DNA of 64,000 bases from an uncultured Candidatus Peregrinibacteria bacterium (GCA_903854335.1 CAINVY010000010.1:1-64000), one strand, 5' to 3'; positions 1 through 9,311 are shown, counted from the first letter of the stretch. Notes: generated by a model from the letters alone, not told the origin. Numbers and translations: made by a program.

Positions 1-98
1 GCCACAGGCGGACACCACGCCGACGCGACGGCTGCGAAACCTTGGAGCAGCCGGAGCAAAGGCACAGAGCCGGATGATGAGCTTCGGCGCGCCAGCGC

Positions 99-145
99 TT
101 TCTTTCTCTCTTTCTTTGTCGCGCTTAACAAAGAAAGAGAAGAGC
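99..145. repeat. TCTCTTTCTTTG/CAAAGAAAGAGA hairpin repeat, copy 1
   Basis: 12-bp perfect stem with 10-nt loop; its reverse complement matches the hairpin at 20683-20725 (TTCTCTTTCTTTG-N-CGACAAAGAAA). Confidence 0.6.
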
Positions 146-157
146 CTTACAAAAAAC

Positions 158-180
158 GACCGCCTTGGTTATGGGCGGTC
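158..180 (-). terminator. Rho-independent terminator (minus strand)
   Basis: GACCGCC-N9-GGCGGTC perfect 7-bp stem; on the minus strand it is followed by GTTTTTTG. Nearest minus-strand terminator after pnp. Confidence 0.65.
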
Positions 181-315
181 ATTTCGAATGAAAGAAAGAA
201 CGGGAACTTTCGCATTTCATGCGAAAATCCTGGATCTTTTACACCTTCTACGTCCGCCAAGCAAGCACCCTCTTGCCTGCAGAGCCTTCAGCAGAAAATA
301 CTGTAGAATCTCCGC

Positions 316-585
316 ATGCCGACGTTTGATTTCCAATGCCGCAAGTGTAAGGCGGTCTTCGAGGCTTCTCGCCCCTTCGGAAAAAAGATCAACCCGCCCT
401 GCCCTAAGTGCGGATCGAAACGTACCGAGAAACTCCTCACGCCTCCTGCGATTCAGTTCAAGGGAAGCGGCTTCTACAAGACGGATAACGCGAAACACGT
501 CACGGAGCCAAAGAAGAAACCTACAGAAAGCGCGGTCCCTCCTGAGAAGAAGGAAACCGCGCCTGCAACAGATACGAAGAAATGA
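316..585 (+). CDS. FmdB-family zinc ribbon protein
   Basis: MPTFDFQCRKCKAVFEAS...PPCPKCGSKRTEKL, CxxC...CxxC zinc ribbon typical of the FmdB family. Confidence 0.85.
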   Translation: MPTFDFQCRKCKAVFEASRPFGKKINPPCPKCGSKRTEKLLTPPAIQFKGSGFYKTDNAKHVTEPKKKPTESAVPPEKKETAPATDTKK

Positions 586-2811
586 TCAGCGTCGCGGCGG
601 CCCCCTGTGTCCTCCTCCAAATCCTCCGGGACGAGGCCCGGTTGGTCGGGGCACGAAGCCTTCGGGCGGAGGCGTCATCTGTCGAAGCGACAGACGCGTC
701 TTGCCCTCTGCGGCATCGTACTCGATCACCTTTGCTTCCGTTTCCTGCCCCGCCTTGAGCACGTCCTCGACGTTCTCCGTGCGCGTCCACTGCAATTCCG
801 AAATGTGGATCATACCATCCTTGCCAGGAAGGAACTCGAAGATAGCACCGACACCCGGGATGATGCGCGTCACTTTGCCTTTGTAGGACTTCCCCACTTC
901 CGGCTTGGCTACGATGCCTGCGATCCAGTCCTTCGCCTTCTGCATGGCTTCACCATTCACCGATGTAACGAAGATGAGCCCGCTGTCCTCGATGTCGATC
1001 TCGACGCCGAGTTCGCCCGTGATTCTCTGAATCATTTCGCCGCCCTTTCCGATGACGAGGCGGATATCCTCGGGATTGATTTGGATCGTCTCGATTCTCG
1101 GCGCGAACGGCGAGAGCTCCTTGCGAGGCTCCGCGATGGCCGCGAGCATGACCGCAAGCACCTGAGCACGGCCTTTGGCCGCGCGCGCGAGCGCTTCGGC
1201 GAAGACCGTATCCGGCAAACCCTTGATCTTGATATCCATCTGAATGGCCGTGACGCCCTTCTCGGTGCCTGTCACCTTGAAGTCCATGTCGCCACCGAAG
1301 TCTTCTTCATCCTGAAGGTCCGTGAGGATGATGTACTTGTTCTTCTCCTCGTCAGAGATGAGTCCGAGCGCGATGGCCGAGACGGGGGCCGAGATCGGCA
1401 CGCCCGCCGCCATAAGGGCGAGGGTGGAACCGCAGGTGGCTGCCATGGAGGACGAACCATTGCTGCTGAGAATCTCTGTCACAGTACGAATCGTGTAGGG
1501 GAAGGTTTCTTCATCGGGAAGCACCGGCTCGAGGCCGCGCTGCGCGAGATTGCCATGACCGATCTCACGATTGCCGACGAACAAACGATTGCTGGTCTCG
1601 CCGACGGAGAATGGCGGGAAGTTGTAGTGATGGAAGTAGCGGAGCTTGTGCTCGCCCTCCATTCCTTCGACGATCTGCTTGTCGCCCGGCGCGCCGAGCG
1701 TGCATGTCGTCAGCCCCTGCGTCTCGCCGCGATCAAAGAGTGCGGAACCGTGAACGCGACTCGGCAGGACATCGACGATGGCTGAGAGCGCGCGAATCTC
1801 CTCCACCTTCCTGCCACTCATGCGCACGCCTTCCTCAAGCACCAAACGACGCATTTCGTTCTTGACGATCTTGTCGACGAACTTCGCTCCGTTGCTGAGC
1901 AGTTCCTGCTGCTCCTTGGTCGGCACGTCGCCGATGCCAAACTTCTCCTTCAGTTTCTCTTCCGATTGCTTCATGAGATCATTGAAGATCGCGCGGCGCA
2001 CGTTCTTGGCGAGTGCATCCTTGATGGCTTTGTTGACCGTCGGAAGTGCCCACTCTTTGAGGAAGTTGTAGGCATCCTCCTGCATGAAGGCAGGCGCGAT
2101 TTCGAACTTCGGCTTCCCGATCTCCTTCTGGATGTCTGCGAAGAACCTGGCGATCTTCTGCGCCCACTTCTTCCCGAATTCGATGGCGCGGAGGATGTCT
2201 GCTTCCGGCAGCTGATTCGCCCCTGCCTCGATCATGACCACACGTTCGAGAGACGCCGTAAGGAAGAGATCCAAATCACTCTTCTTCCCTGCTTCGCGAG
2301 AAGGATTGAGGACGAGTTCTCCGCCGATGAGTCCCACGCGCACGCTCCCGAGCGGCCCATCACACGGGCAATCGGAAATCGCGACAGCGAGGTTTGCGGC
2401 GTTCGCAGATGCGATATCGTGTTCATTTTCGGCATCGTAGCTAAGGACCGTACAGAACACCTGGATATCCCGATGCATGTGCTTGGGAAACATCGGACGG
2501 AGTCCGCGATCGATGACGCGTGCCAAAAGGACGTAATCATCGGAGGGCCTGCCCTCGCGCTTACGGAAGCGGCTGCCGGCGATCGCTCCTCCAGCATAGT
2601 ATTTCTCCTGGTACACGACCTGGAGAGGGAGGAAATCGACACCAGCGCGCTCATTCGCGGAAACGGTGCAGTTGCTCATGGAAACCGTGTCGCCCATCTG
2701 GCAAACCACGGAGGCGTTGGCCTGGGTTGCCAGGGCGCCGGTACGAACGATGAGCTGCTTATCGCCGAGCTCGAGCGTGAAGGACTTGTCCTTCGGGAGA
2801 ACAGTGGACAT
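586..2811 (-). CDS. pnp: Polyribonucleotide nucleotidyltransferase (PNPase)
   Basis: Full-length with two RNase PH domains, KH (IRLVIGKGGEMIQRIT) and S1 (GKVTRIIPGVGAIFEFLPGKDGMIHISEL). ATG at 2811 (MSTVLPKDKSF) chosen within the longer ORF. Confidence 0.95.
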   Translation of the reverse strand: MSTVLPKDKSFTLELGDKQLIVRTGALATQANASVVCQMGDTVSMSNCTVSANERAGVDFLPLQVVYQEKYYAGGAIAGSRFRKREGRPSDDYVLLARVIDRGLRPMFPKHMHRDIQVFCTVLSYDAENEHDIASANAANLAVAISDCPCDGPLGSVRVGLIGGELVLNPSREAGKKSDLDLFLTASLERVVMIEAGANQLPEADILRAIEFGKKWAQKIARFFADIQKEIGKPKFEIAPAFMQEDAYNFLKEWALPTVNKAIKDALAKNVRRAIFNDLMKQSEEKLKEKFGIGDVPTKEQQELLSNGAKFVDKIVKNEMRRLVLEEGVRMSGRKVEEIRALSAIVDVLPSRVHGSALFDRGETQGLTTCTLGAPGDKQIVEGMEGEHKLRYFHHYNFPPFSVGETSNRLFVGNREIGHGNLAQRGLEPVLPDEETFPYTIRTVTEILSSNGSSSMAATCGSTLALMAAGVPISAPVSAIALGLISDEEKNKYIILTDLQDEEDFGGDMDFKVTGTEKGVTAIQMDIKIKGLPDTVFAEALARAAKGRAQVLAVMLAAIAEPRKELSPFAPRIETIQINPEDIRLVIGKGGEMIQRITGELGVEIDIEDSGLIFVTSVNGEAMQKAKDWIAGIVAKPEVGKSYKGKVTRIIPGVGAIFEFLPGKDGMIHISELQWTRTENVEDVLKAGQETEAKVIEYDAAEGKTRLSLRQMTPPPEGFVPRPTGPRPGGFGGGHRGPPRR

Positions 2812-3011
2812 AAAGAATGGAGGGGAGACCTTCCGCAGAAACGCGAGAGGAATCTTCCCTGCGATCCTCGACCACTTCACTTGGATTCACATTTGAAGCG
2901 CGCAAACGCGAACCTCGAACGTAAACCCAACCGACGAAAGGAAATGTCGGGAAGGGGTAGGGATGGCAACAGGAAGAAAGAACGTGCACGGATTGTACAG
3001 GATTTTTCACG

Positions 3012-3052
3012 CAAAAAGAAGCTCTTCCTCCGAGTTTCAGCGAAGGAAGAGC
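3012..3052 (-). terminator. Rho-independent terminator downstream of the 3060-3716 gene
   Basis: Minus strand GCTCTTCCT-loop-AGGAAGAGC followed by TTCTTTTT. Confidence 0.7.
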
Positions 3053-3059
3053 GGAGATT

Positions 3060-3716
3060 TCAGGCGAGCACAGCCTCCTTTGCGGAGAGAGGTTTCCCCG
3101 TGTAGGGATCAAATTCCCAATGCGAAGGGAAGGGATCTCCCGGCCCGTAGGAAGTATCTGCGGGAACGATCGGAGGAAGCGGCGTCTCATCGGGGGAATC
3201 GTTCCATGCCCCTCTGGACGTAAGGTGGATGAAGTGCTTCTCGCGCGCATCGAATATCATGAAGCGCAAAGGCTCTCCGCTCACGGGATGAACGTCCATC
3301 CCCTCTCCACGATTCAATTCCTCTGCATCATGAGGCCGATGAAATTTCTTCTGTGTGGGTTTCTCTGTTGAAAAATGATTCTGCATCGGAGAGGGGGAAG
3401 GAGAAGAATGCATGGCATCTAAAGTACTACGCCTTGGGATTGTCGATTCATCGCAGGAGAATCCCGGGTGCACCTCGAGCAAGAGCCGTCCGATTCCCAG
3501 CCGTTTCTTGCGCTTCGTCAGTGCCACCTCGCTTGCCGCCCCCTGCAAAAGCGCATGCAAACTGCCGTTCACCATCGCAGAAATCGCTTCAAGAGAATCG
3601 GCATCGAGCCGGGGGAAACCGAACGTTTCCGGAGATCGGATGAACGTACCTGCGACGCCGCCGTCACACGTACGGAAGGTCTGATCTGTGGCCGTCAGGA
3701 GAGAGAAGGTTGCCAT
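3060..3716 (-). CDS. Hypothetical protein
   Basis: ORF with ATG at 3716 (MATFSLLTATDQTF...) between the TrpR-like gene and pnp; no family recognised. Confidence 0.6.
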   Translation of the reverse strand: MATFSLLTATDQTFRTCDGGVAGTFIRSPETFGFPRLDADSLEAISAMVNGSLHALLQGAASEVALTKRKKRLGIGRLLLEVHPGFSCDESTIPRRSTLDAMHSSPSPSPMQNHFSTEKPTQKKFHRPHDAEELNRGEGMDVHPVSGEPLRFMIFDAREKHFIHLTSRGAWNDSPDETPLPPIVPADTSYGPGDPFPSHWEFDPYTGKPLSAKEAVLA

Positions 3717-3726
3717 GGATTCTTGT

Positions 3727-3744
3727 GTACCGTTACAACGGTAC
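3727..3744. promoter_or_regulatory. 18-bp perfect inverted repeat, candidate operator
   Basis: GTACCGTT-AC-AACGGTAC in the gap between the TrpR-like gene (stop 3784) and the next gene (ATG 3716). Confidence 0.45.
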
Positions 3745-3783
3745 ATCCTCATCCATGACAAAGCAAGAGGGAAATGCCGATCG

Positions 3784-4068
3784 TCATTTCTTGCCCATTT
3801 TCTGCAAAAAGTGCCGAAATCCGCCGCTCCCAAACTGCAGCATGCGCGAACCACGCGTGATTTTGCTAATGCTGAGATCGAGCTTGGATGCGATCTCGCG
3901 CTGCGGCGTCCCCTTCGCTAGCTCGCGAATGAGCTGCCACCTCCCCGCGATATCTTCCAGCTCCTGCGGCGTGAGAATATCTTCCAGAAGCATTCGCGCC
4001 TCCTTCTCGTCCTTCACGGACGCAAACAACCTGTAGACTTCGTTCAATTGTTTCGACGAAACGATCAT
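3784..4068 (-). CDS. Trp-repressor-superfamily protein (YerC/YecD-like)
   Basis: DILTPQELEDIAGRWQLIRELAKGTPQREIASKLDLSISKITRGSRML, TrpR/YerC helix-turn-helix signature. Confidence 0.85.
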   Translation of the reverse strand: MIVSSKQLNEVYRLFASVKDEKEARMLLEDILTPQELEDIAGRWQLIRELAKGTPQREIASKLDLSISKITRGSRMLQFGSGGFRHFLQKMGKK

Positions 4069-4105
4069 GGCGCCATGATAAACCCTCTTCCGCGCCGCAC
4101 CAATC

Positions 4106-4375
4106 TCACTTCTTGAGACCGTGCGCTCCGAGAACCTCCTGGTACTGCTCGGGCTTATTCATGCGCAAATACATCAGAAGCTTGCGACGCTGTGCCACCA
4201 TGCCGAGGAGTCCCCTCCTCGCGGAATGATCCTTCTTATGAATCTGCAAATGCTGCGTCAGGAGTTTGATCTCGCGCGTCAGAATAGCGATCTGCACTTG
4301 AGGCGAACCGGTATCCAGCTTGTGCAAGCGGTGCTTCGTAATTAAGTTCTTCTTCACCGTACGCTTGAGTGACAT
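4106..4375 (-). CDS. rpsO: 30S ribosomal protein S15
   Basis: HKLDTGSPQVQIAILTREIKLLTQHLQIHKKDHSARRGLLGMVAQRRKLLMYL, classic S15. Confidence 0.98.
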   Translation of the reverse strand: MSLKRTVKKNLITKHRLHKLDTGSPQVQIAILTREIKLLTQHLQIHKKDHSARRGLLGMVAQRRKLLMYLRMNKPEQYQEVLGAHGLKK

Positions 4376-4596
4376 AGAGGGTCGGGAACAGGAGAAAAAA
4401 GAATCTGCCGCGCCTCCTCTTGGATGAGTTTCCAGTAAGGGAGCGTGGACGAGGAGTTATTTTACGAATCGACGATAAAAATGCAAGGGTAAAATGCAAA
4501 TGGATGGAAAATTCCACGAGAATGCCTCTTCGCCTTCACATTCGAAGATCGACAAAAGTGGACAGCCGTCCACCGCGTGAGTAGTATCATCCACCT

Positions 4597-5766
4597 ATGA
4601 CAGGCATCTACACACTCCTCGTCGCAATCCTCGGCCTCCTCGTTTTCGCCTCGTGGAAGCTTGCCATCCAGCAAAGGGAACCGGCGGATCCTCGCATGAA
4701 AGCGGAGCTTGAGCGTAAGACGGAAGAGCTCGGAGAGGTGAAGCGACAAATGCAGGATGCGCTCTCCGAGAAGAATGAACTTGCAGGGAAGGGCAAGCAG
4801 CTCTTTGCGGAGCTCACGAAATTGGAATCGAAGTTCGAGAACACGGTGGACGAGAGAGATGCGCTCAAGAAACGCGTCACGCAATTCGAAGCGGAGGAGA
4901 AGAGAATGAAGAAAGATCTGGATTCTCAGCTCACGGAGTTGAGCAACGCGAAGCGCAGTTTCGAGGAGGAACGCCAACGCGTGATCCGGGAGGAAGAACG
5001 AAATCGCGAGAAAGACCGCGAAGAGCATGATCGCATGTGGGCGGAACACGAGAACGCCGTCGTCTCGCTCCTCACGGATCTCTGCAAGAAGAAGGAGTAC
5101 GCCTTCACCGCATTCGACAACACCGATCTCCCCGAAGGATTCCACGGCAATCTGAAGCCGGACTTCCTCATCGAGTTCCTCGGACAGTATGTGATTTTCG
5201 ATGCGAAAGTCTCGAAGGCGACGAACCTGCAAACCTACATCAGCGAACAGGTGAAATCGACGGCGAAGAAAGTGAAGGGCAAGGAGAATATCTACCCCCG
5301 CATCTTCCTCGTCGTGCCGACGCATGCGGTCTCAGAGATGAAGAAGACGTCGTACTACGAGGAAGGATTCACCTTCTTCGTTGTTTCGCCCGAGGCGCTG
5401 GAGCCGATTCTCGCGAGTCTCAAGCGTATAGCCGACTACGAATTCGCGGAAGCGATGGATCCGCTGGAACGGGAGAACATCGTCGACCTCATCGCCCAAT
5501 TCGATTTTCACATCAGCACCAGGAACGCCGCGGATCTCTTCCTCATGCAGCACGGCATCGAAACGATCGGCAAAACCCAGTCGATCAATCCCGATCTCGC
5601 GAAGGAAGTCGCCATCAAGAAAGCGAAGATGCGCGTGCTTTCGCAGAAGAGCTCGGACCAGAAACAATTCATCGCGAATCCCGAGCTGATTTCCGAGCGC
5701 CTACTCGAACTCGTCTCTCCCAAATCACAGATTTCCAAAGAGGATATCGATCAGATGAAGAGCTGA
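4597..5766 (+). CDS. rmuC: DNA recombination protein RmuC
   Basis: N-terminal TM, long coiled coil, then LKPDFLIEFLGQYVIFDAKVSKATNLQTY nuclease-like domain. Confidence 0.85.
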   Translation: MTGIYTLLVAILGLLVFASWKLAIQQREPADPRMKAELERKTEELGEVKRQMQDALSEKNELAGKGKQLFAELTKLESKFENTVDERDALKKRVTQFEAEEKRMKKDLDSQLTELSNAKRSFEEERQRVIREEERNREKDREEHDRMWAEHENAVVSLLTDLCKKKEYAFTAFDNTDLPEGFHGNLKPDFLIEFLGQYVIFDAKVSKATNLQTYISEQVKSTAKKVKGKENIYPRIFLVVPTHAVSEMKKTSYYEEGFTFFVVSPEALEPILASLKRIADYEFAEAMDPLERENIVDLIAQFDFHISTRNAADLFLMQHGIETIGKTQSINPDLAKEVAIKKAKMRVLSQKSSDQKQFIANPELISERLLELVSPKSQISKEDIDQMKS

Positions 5767-5825
5767 CGGAAAACTTCTCGCCGATTGCGAGACAGGAGAA
5801 TGGTCGCACGCTAGAATCGCATCCC

Positions 5826-8096
5826 ATGACGAGCGATCCTATTTTCGATGTCCTCAACGAACCGCAGCGCGAAGCCGTCAGTAACACCAAGGGGCCGTCT
5901 CTGATTCTCGCGGGAGCGGGCAGCGGCAAGACGCGTGCTTTGACGCACCGCATCGCCCACATGATCCGCGAAGGAGTGCCGCCGTGGCAGATCCTCGCCG
6001 TGACATTTACGAACAAAGCCGCGAGTGAGATGAAAGAGCGCATCAAGAATCTCCTAAAAATCACGCACGGGGATTTCGCCTTCGGGGAATTCGGACAGGG
6101 CCAGTTGCCGGTGATGGGAACCTTCCACTCGATCTGCGCGCGGATCCTGCGCCGCGACATCGACAAGCTCGGGAGGGAACGATCCTTCGTAATCTACGAC
6201 ACCGACGATCAGGAGAAACTTATGAAGCGGGTTTTGAAGGAAATGAGTATCGACGAGAAGGAACTGAAGTCCCGTACCGCGCTCGGGTACATCGGCCGCT
6301 TCAAGAGCGAGGCCGTAAGCCCCAAGGAGGCGCTCTCCCAAGCCCAAACGCCCATGATGCAACGCGTCATTTCCGTGTACACCCGCTATCAGAACGCGTT
6401 GAAGGAGGCGAATGCGCTGGATTTCGACGACCTCATCCTCGAAACCGTCCGCCTCTTCCACGACGTGCCCGAAGTACTGGAACGCTATCAGGAGACGTGG
6501 CGCTTCCTCCACGTCGACGAGTATCAGGACACGAACCACGCACAGTATCTCTTCATCTCGCTCCTCGCGCAGAAGTATCGCAACCTCTGCGTCATCGGCG
6601 ATCCCGATCAATCCATCTACGCATTCCGCGGCGCGGACATCCGCAACATCCTCGAATTCGAACAGGAGTATCCGGACGCGAAGCGCATCAAGCTGGAACA
6701 GAATTATCGCTCGACGCAGATCATTTTGACCGCCTCAAACGCCGTCATCGCCCCCAACCCCAATCGTCCGAAGAAGGACATGTGGACGCAACGGAAGGAA
6801 GGACCGAACATCGTCGTGAATGAAGTCCGAGATGAGCGCGCCGAAGCGCAGGAGGCGATCAAGGAAGCGGAAAAATTGAAAGCGGACGGGGTGCCTTTTA
6901 ACGAGCAAGTCGTGCTCTACCGCACGAACGCCCAATCCCGCCTCTTCGAAGAAGCGTGCATGCGCCGCGGCATCCCCTACCGCATCATCGGCGGCGTGAA
7001 GTTCTACGCGCGCAGGGAAGTGAAGGACGTCCTCGCCTACCTGCACCTGCTGCTGAACCCCGCCGACACCATCGCCTTCCTGCGCATTCTCAATGTCCCC
7101 TCACGCAAGATCGGCGATACGACGCTCGGGCATCTGCAAGCCTTCTCCTCCGCAAACCAAGTATCGCTCTGGAACACACTGAAGAGCATCGAAAACATCG
7201 AGGCACTCAATGACGGCGTGAAGGGGCGGCTCACATCTTTTGTAAAAATCATCGAATCGTTCACGGCGCTCGCGCAGGAGAAAGTAGTCTCCGTCGTGGC
7301 TTCGCGCCTTCTCGATGAGATCGGCATGGAGAAATGGCTCAAGGACGGAACCGACGAGGGCGAGGAGCGGTGGGGAAACGTCCAGGAACTCCTCACCGTC
7401 ATGCACAAGTACGACACGCTCAGCTCGACACTCTCGCTGCAGAGCTTCCTCGAGGAAGTCGCGCTCGTATCGGAAGTCGACAAGCTCACCGATGCGAAGG
7501 ATGATGCACTCACGCTCATGACGCTTCACCTCTGCAAGGGGCTCGAGTTCGACTCGGTGACGATCGCCGGCTGCGAAGAAGGCATCTTCCCGCACGCATC
7601 CTGCGTATTTGATCGCGAGCAGCTGGAGGAGGAACGCCGCATCATGTACGTCGGCATGACGCGGGCAAAAACACACCTGCGCATTTTCTTCGCCCGAAGC
7701 CGCATGCTCTACGGAGAGACGAAAGCGAACGCTCCGAGCCGTTTTATCGATGACCTTCCGGACGCCGTGGTCGAGCGGCGCAGCGACGAACTCCTCTCCG
7801 CCTTCGCCTGGGCCACCGAGAGCGGCCGCATGAAAGCGCAAACGATGGATGCTCACCGGGGAGGATCCGTAGAACCGTTTCGGCAAGTCGAGGTCGACGC
7901 CGAATTCAATCAAGATGTACCGCTGGGAGACGACACGAATCAGGATGTCTTCGAGCAGGGCATGCGCATCCGTCACCCTTCCTTCGGCGAGGGGAAAATC
8001 GTTTCCAAGCGAGGCGATATCGTCACGATCCAGTTCGACTCCGGGAAGAAGAAGGATTTCGCACTTTCGATCGCCCCGCTCGAAGTCATTTCCTGA
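5826..8096 (+). CDS. UvrD/PcrA-type superfamily 1 DNA helicase
   Basis: LNEPQREAVSNTKGPSLILAGAGSGKTRALTHRI, VDEYQDTNHAQY, GDPDQSIYAFRGAD; ATG at 5826 chosen. Confidence 0.95.
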   Translation: MTSDPIFDVLNEPQREAVSNTKGPSLILAGAGSGKTRALTHRIAHMIREGVPPWQILAVTFTNKAASEMKERIKNLLKITHGDFAFGEFGQGQLPVMGTFHSICARILRRDIDKLGRERSFVIYDTDDQEKLMKRVLKEMSIDEKELKSRTALGYIGRFKSEAVSPKEALSQAQTPMMQRVISVYTRYQNALKEANALDFDDLILETVRLFHDVPEVLERYQETWRFLHVDEYQDTNHAQYLFISLLAQKYRNLCVIGDPDQSIYAFRGADIRNILEFEQEYPDAKRIKLEQNYRSTQIILTASNAVIAPNPNRPKKDMWTQRKEGPNIVVNEVRDERAEAQEAIKEAEKLKADGVPFNEQVVLYRTNAQSRLFEEACMRRGIPYRIIGGVKFYARREVKDVLAYLHLLLNPADTIAFLRILNVPSRKIGDTTLGHLQAFSSANQVSLWNTLKSIENIEALNDGVKGRLTSFVKIIESFTALAQEKVVSVVASRLLDEIGMEKWLKDGTDEGEERWGNVQELLTVMHKYDTLSSTLSLQSFLEEVALVSEVDKLTDAKDDALTLMTLHLCKGLEFDSVTIAGCEEGIFPHASCVFDREQLEEERRIMYVGMTRAKTHLRIFFARSRMLYGETKANAPSRFIDDLPDAVVERRSDELLSAFAWATESGRMKAQTMDAHRGGSVEPFRQVEVDAEFNQDVPLGDDTNQDVFEQGMRIRHPSFGEGKIVSKRGDIVTIQFDSGKKKDFALSIAPLEVIS

Positions 8097-8099
8097 TTA

Positions 8100-9164
8100 T
8101 CACACGACACTCTTGCTGAGGGCACGATCCAGTTGATCCGCAGTGTCGCGGATGAGGCGTTGCGTGTCGTCCCATCCGAGACAGGGGTCAGTGGCAGAGA
8201 GTCCATCCATGTCCATGGTCGGCGAAATCTTTTGATTGCCTCGCTTGAGGAAGCTCTCGACCATAAACCCCTTCACGGCATCGTATCCTTCGTATCCCCG
8301 CGATTTCGCGCTGAGAACACTCTCCACGACGTGCTGCTGCAGCAGCGGATCTTTGCCGTGACCATTGCGGCAGTTATCGTGACTCGCATCGACGATAACG
8401 GCGGGATTGCGAATCTCACGCTCCGGCTGACGCAGAAGACGCGCCGCGAGAGCGATCGATGCGGGATCGTAATTGCTCTTGTCCTTCGCGCCTCGGAGAA
8501 TAACGTGCGCCCAGGGATTACCGTCGGTCTCCACCTGATGACGTCTCCACGCAAAGGTGTGCGGATGCTGCGCGCACTCCACGCCGTTCACGGCGATTTC
8601 GAGGTTCCCGTCCTCGGGATTCTTGATGCCAACGGGACAATCGCCCTCCGCCGAGAACATGCCCGATGCGACGAATCTGTGCTCCTGATCAGAAGAACTG
8701 CGCGCACCAATGGCGAGGTAACTGAGTGCATCGACGAAGTACCCTTCATTCCCCGTGAAAAGCATTTCGTCGGCAACCGGAAGCATCTTACCGACCTTGT
8801 GCATCATCTCGCGACACTGCCAGATCCCTCTCTCGATATCCGCCGGCTGACGCGGATCGGGCTGCGTAAGAGGGCCGGGCCATCCGAGCGTCGTGCGCGG
8901 CTTCTGGGTGTAGCACCGCAGCACAAGGAATAACCTCTCGCGCACCTCTTCCTGCAATTGCGCCAACTTTTCCGCGTAACGTTCGACGGCGGGAATGGGC
9001 CAGGCTGAACAGGGACCGACGACCATGAGGAGCCGCGAATCTCTTCCGGAGAGAATCTCCGCACCGGTGTCGCGATGCTCCTGAATGCGATGAGCCGGTG
9101 TCATCGGAAATGTTCCGACGACTTCTTCTGCACTGGGAAGATCTTTGGTAATGCGGAATGCCAT
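8100..9164 (-). CDS. 3-deoxy-7-phosphoheptulonate synthase (class I DAHP synthase, AroF/G/H type)
   Basis: VVGPCSAWPIPAVERYAEKLAQL, LFLVLRCYTQKPRTTLGWPG, DASHDNCRNGHGKDP. Confidence 0.92.
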   Translation of the reverse strand: MAFRITKDLPSAEEVVGTFPMTPAHRIQEHRDTGAEILSGRDSRLLMVVGPCSAWPIPAVERYAEKLAQLQEEVRERLFLVLRCYTQKPRTTLGWPGPLTQPDPRQPADIERGIWQCREMMHKVGKMLPVADEMLFTGNEGYFVDALSYLAIGARSSSDQEHRFVASGMFSAEGDCPVGIKNPEDGNLEIAVNGVECAQHPHTFAWRRHQVETDGNPWAHVILRGAKDKSNYDPASIALAARLLRQPEREIRNPAVIVDASHDNCRNGHGKDPLLQQHVVESVLSAKSRGYEGYDAVKGFMVESFLKRGNQKISPTMDMDGLSATDPCLGWDDTQRLIRDTADQLDRALSKSVV

Positions 9165-9184
9165 GGGGTGAGGGGGAAAGAATA

Positions 9185-9215
9185 ACAAACAAAAACGCCT
9201 TCCGCTGGGGGAAGG
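9185..9215 (-). terminator. Candidate attenuator terminator upstream of DAHP synthase
   Basis: Minus strand CCTTCC-CCCAGC-GGAAGG followed by CGTTTTTGTTTG. Confidence 0.7.
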
Positions 9216-9242
9216 TCGTGTGCAAAAGTTCTAAATTCTCAC

Positions 9243-9311
9243 TTACGCACGGCCCTTCCCCGCCATAAAGGCGAAGAACCAGAAGCCGAACGCGTAGGAA
9301 CGAGAGACCAT
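9243..9311 (-). CDS. Aromatic-rich leader peptide, 22 aa (MVSRSYAFGFWFFAFMAGKGRA)
   Basis: ATG(9311)...TAA(9243) between proB and DAHP synthase; 7 of 22 residues are F/W/Y, and it lies directly upstream of the terminator hairpin. Confidence 0.7.
   Translation of the reverse strand: MVSRSYAFGFWFFAFMAGKGRA

Noticed and set aside
1-315. Possible protein-coding end of an upstream gene (ORF 74-886 and upstream frames)
   Set aside because: No recognisable motif, contains repeat hairpin and terminator, and overlaps fmdB and pnp in other frames.
607-1785. 392-aa ORF antisense to pnp, with a 379-aa ORF at 1966-3105
   Set aside because: Arg/His/Asp-rich composition of a mirrored codon pattern, no family resemblance, and fully antisense to an unambiguous pnp gene.
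5037-5825. Upstream extension of the UvrD ORF through rmuC
   Set aside because: Overlaps rmuC out of frame; helicase homology begins at ATG 5826.
9180-9188. Longer start for DAHP synthase at 9188
   Set aside because: Would begin at TTG inside the terminator U-tract; ATG 9164 fits the family N-terminus.
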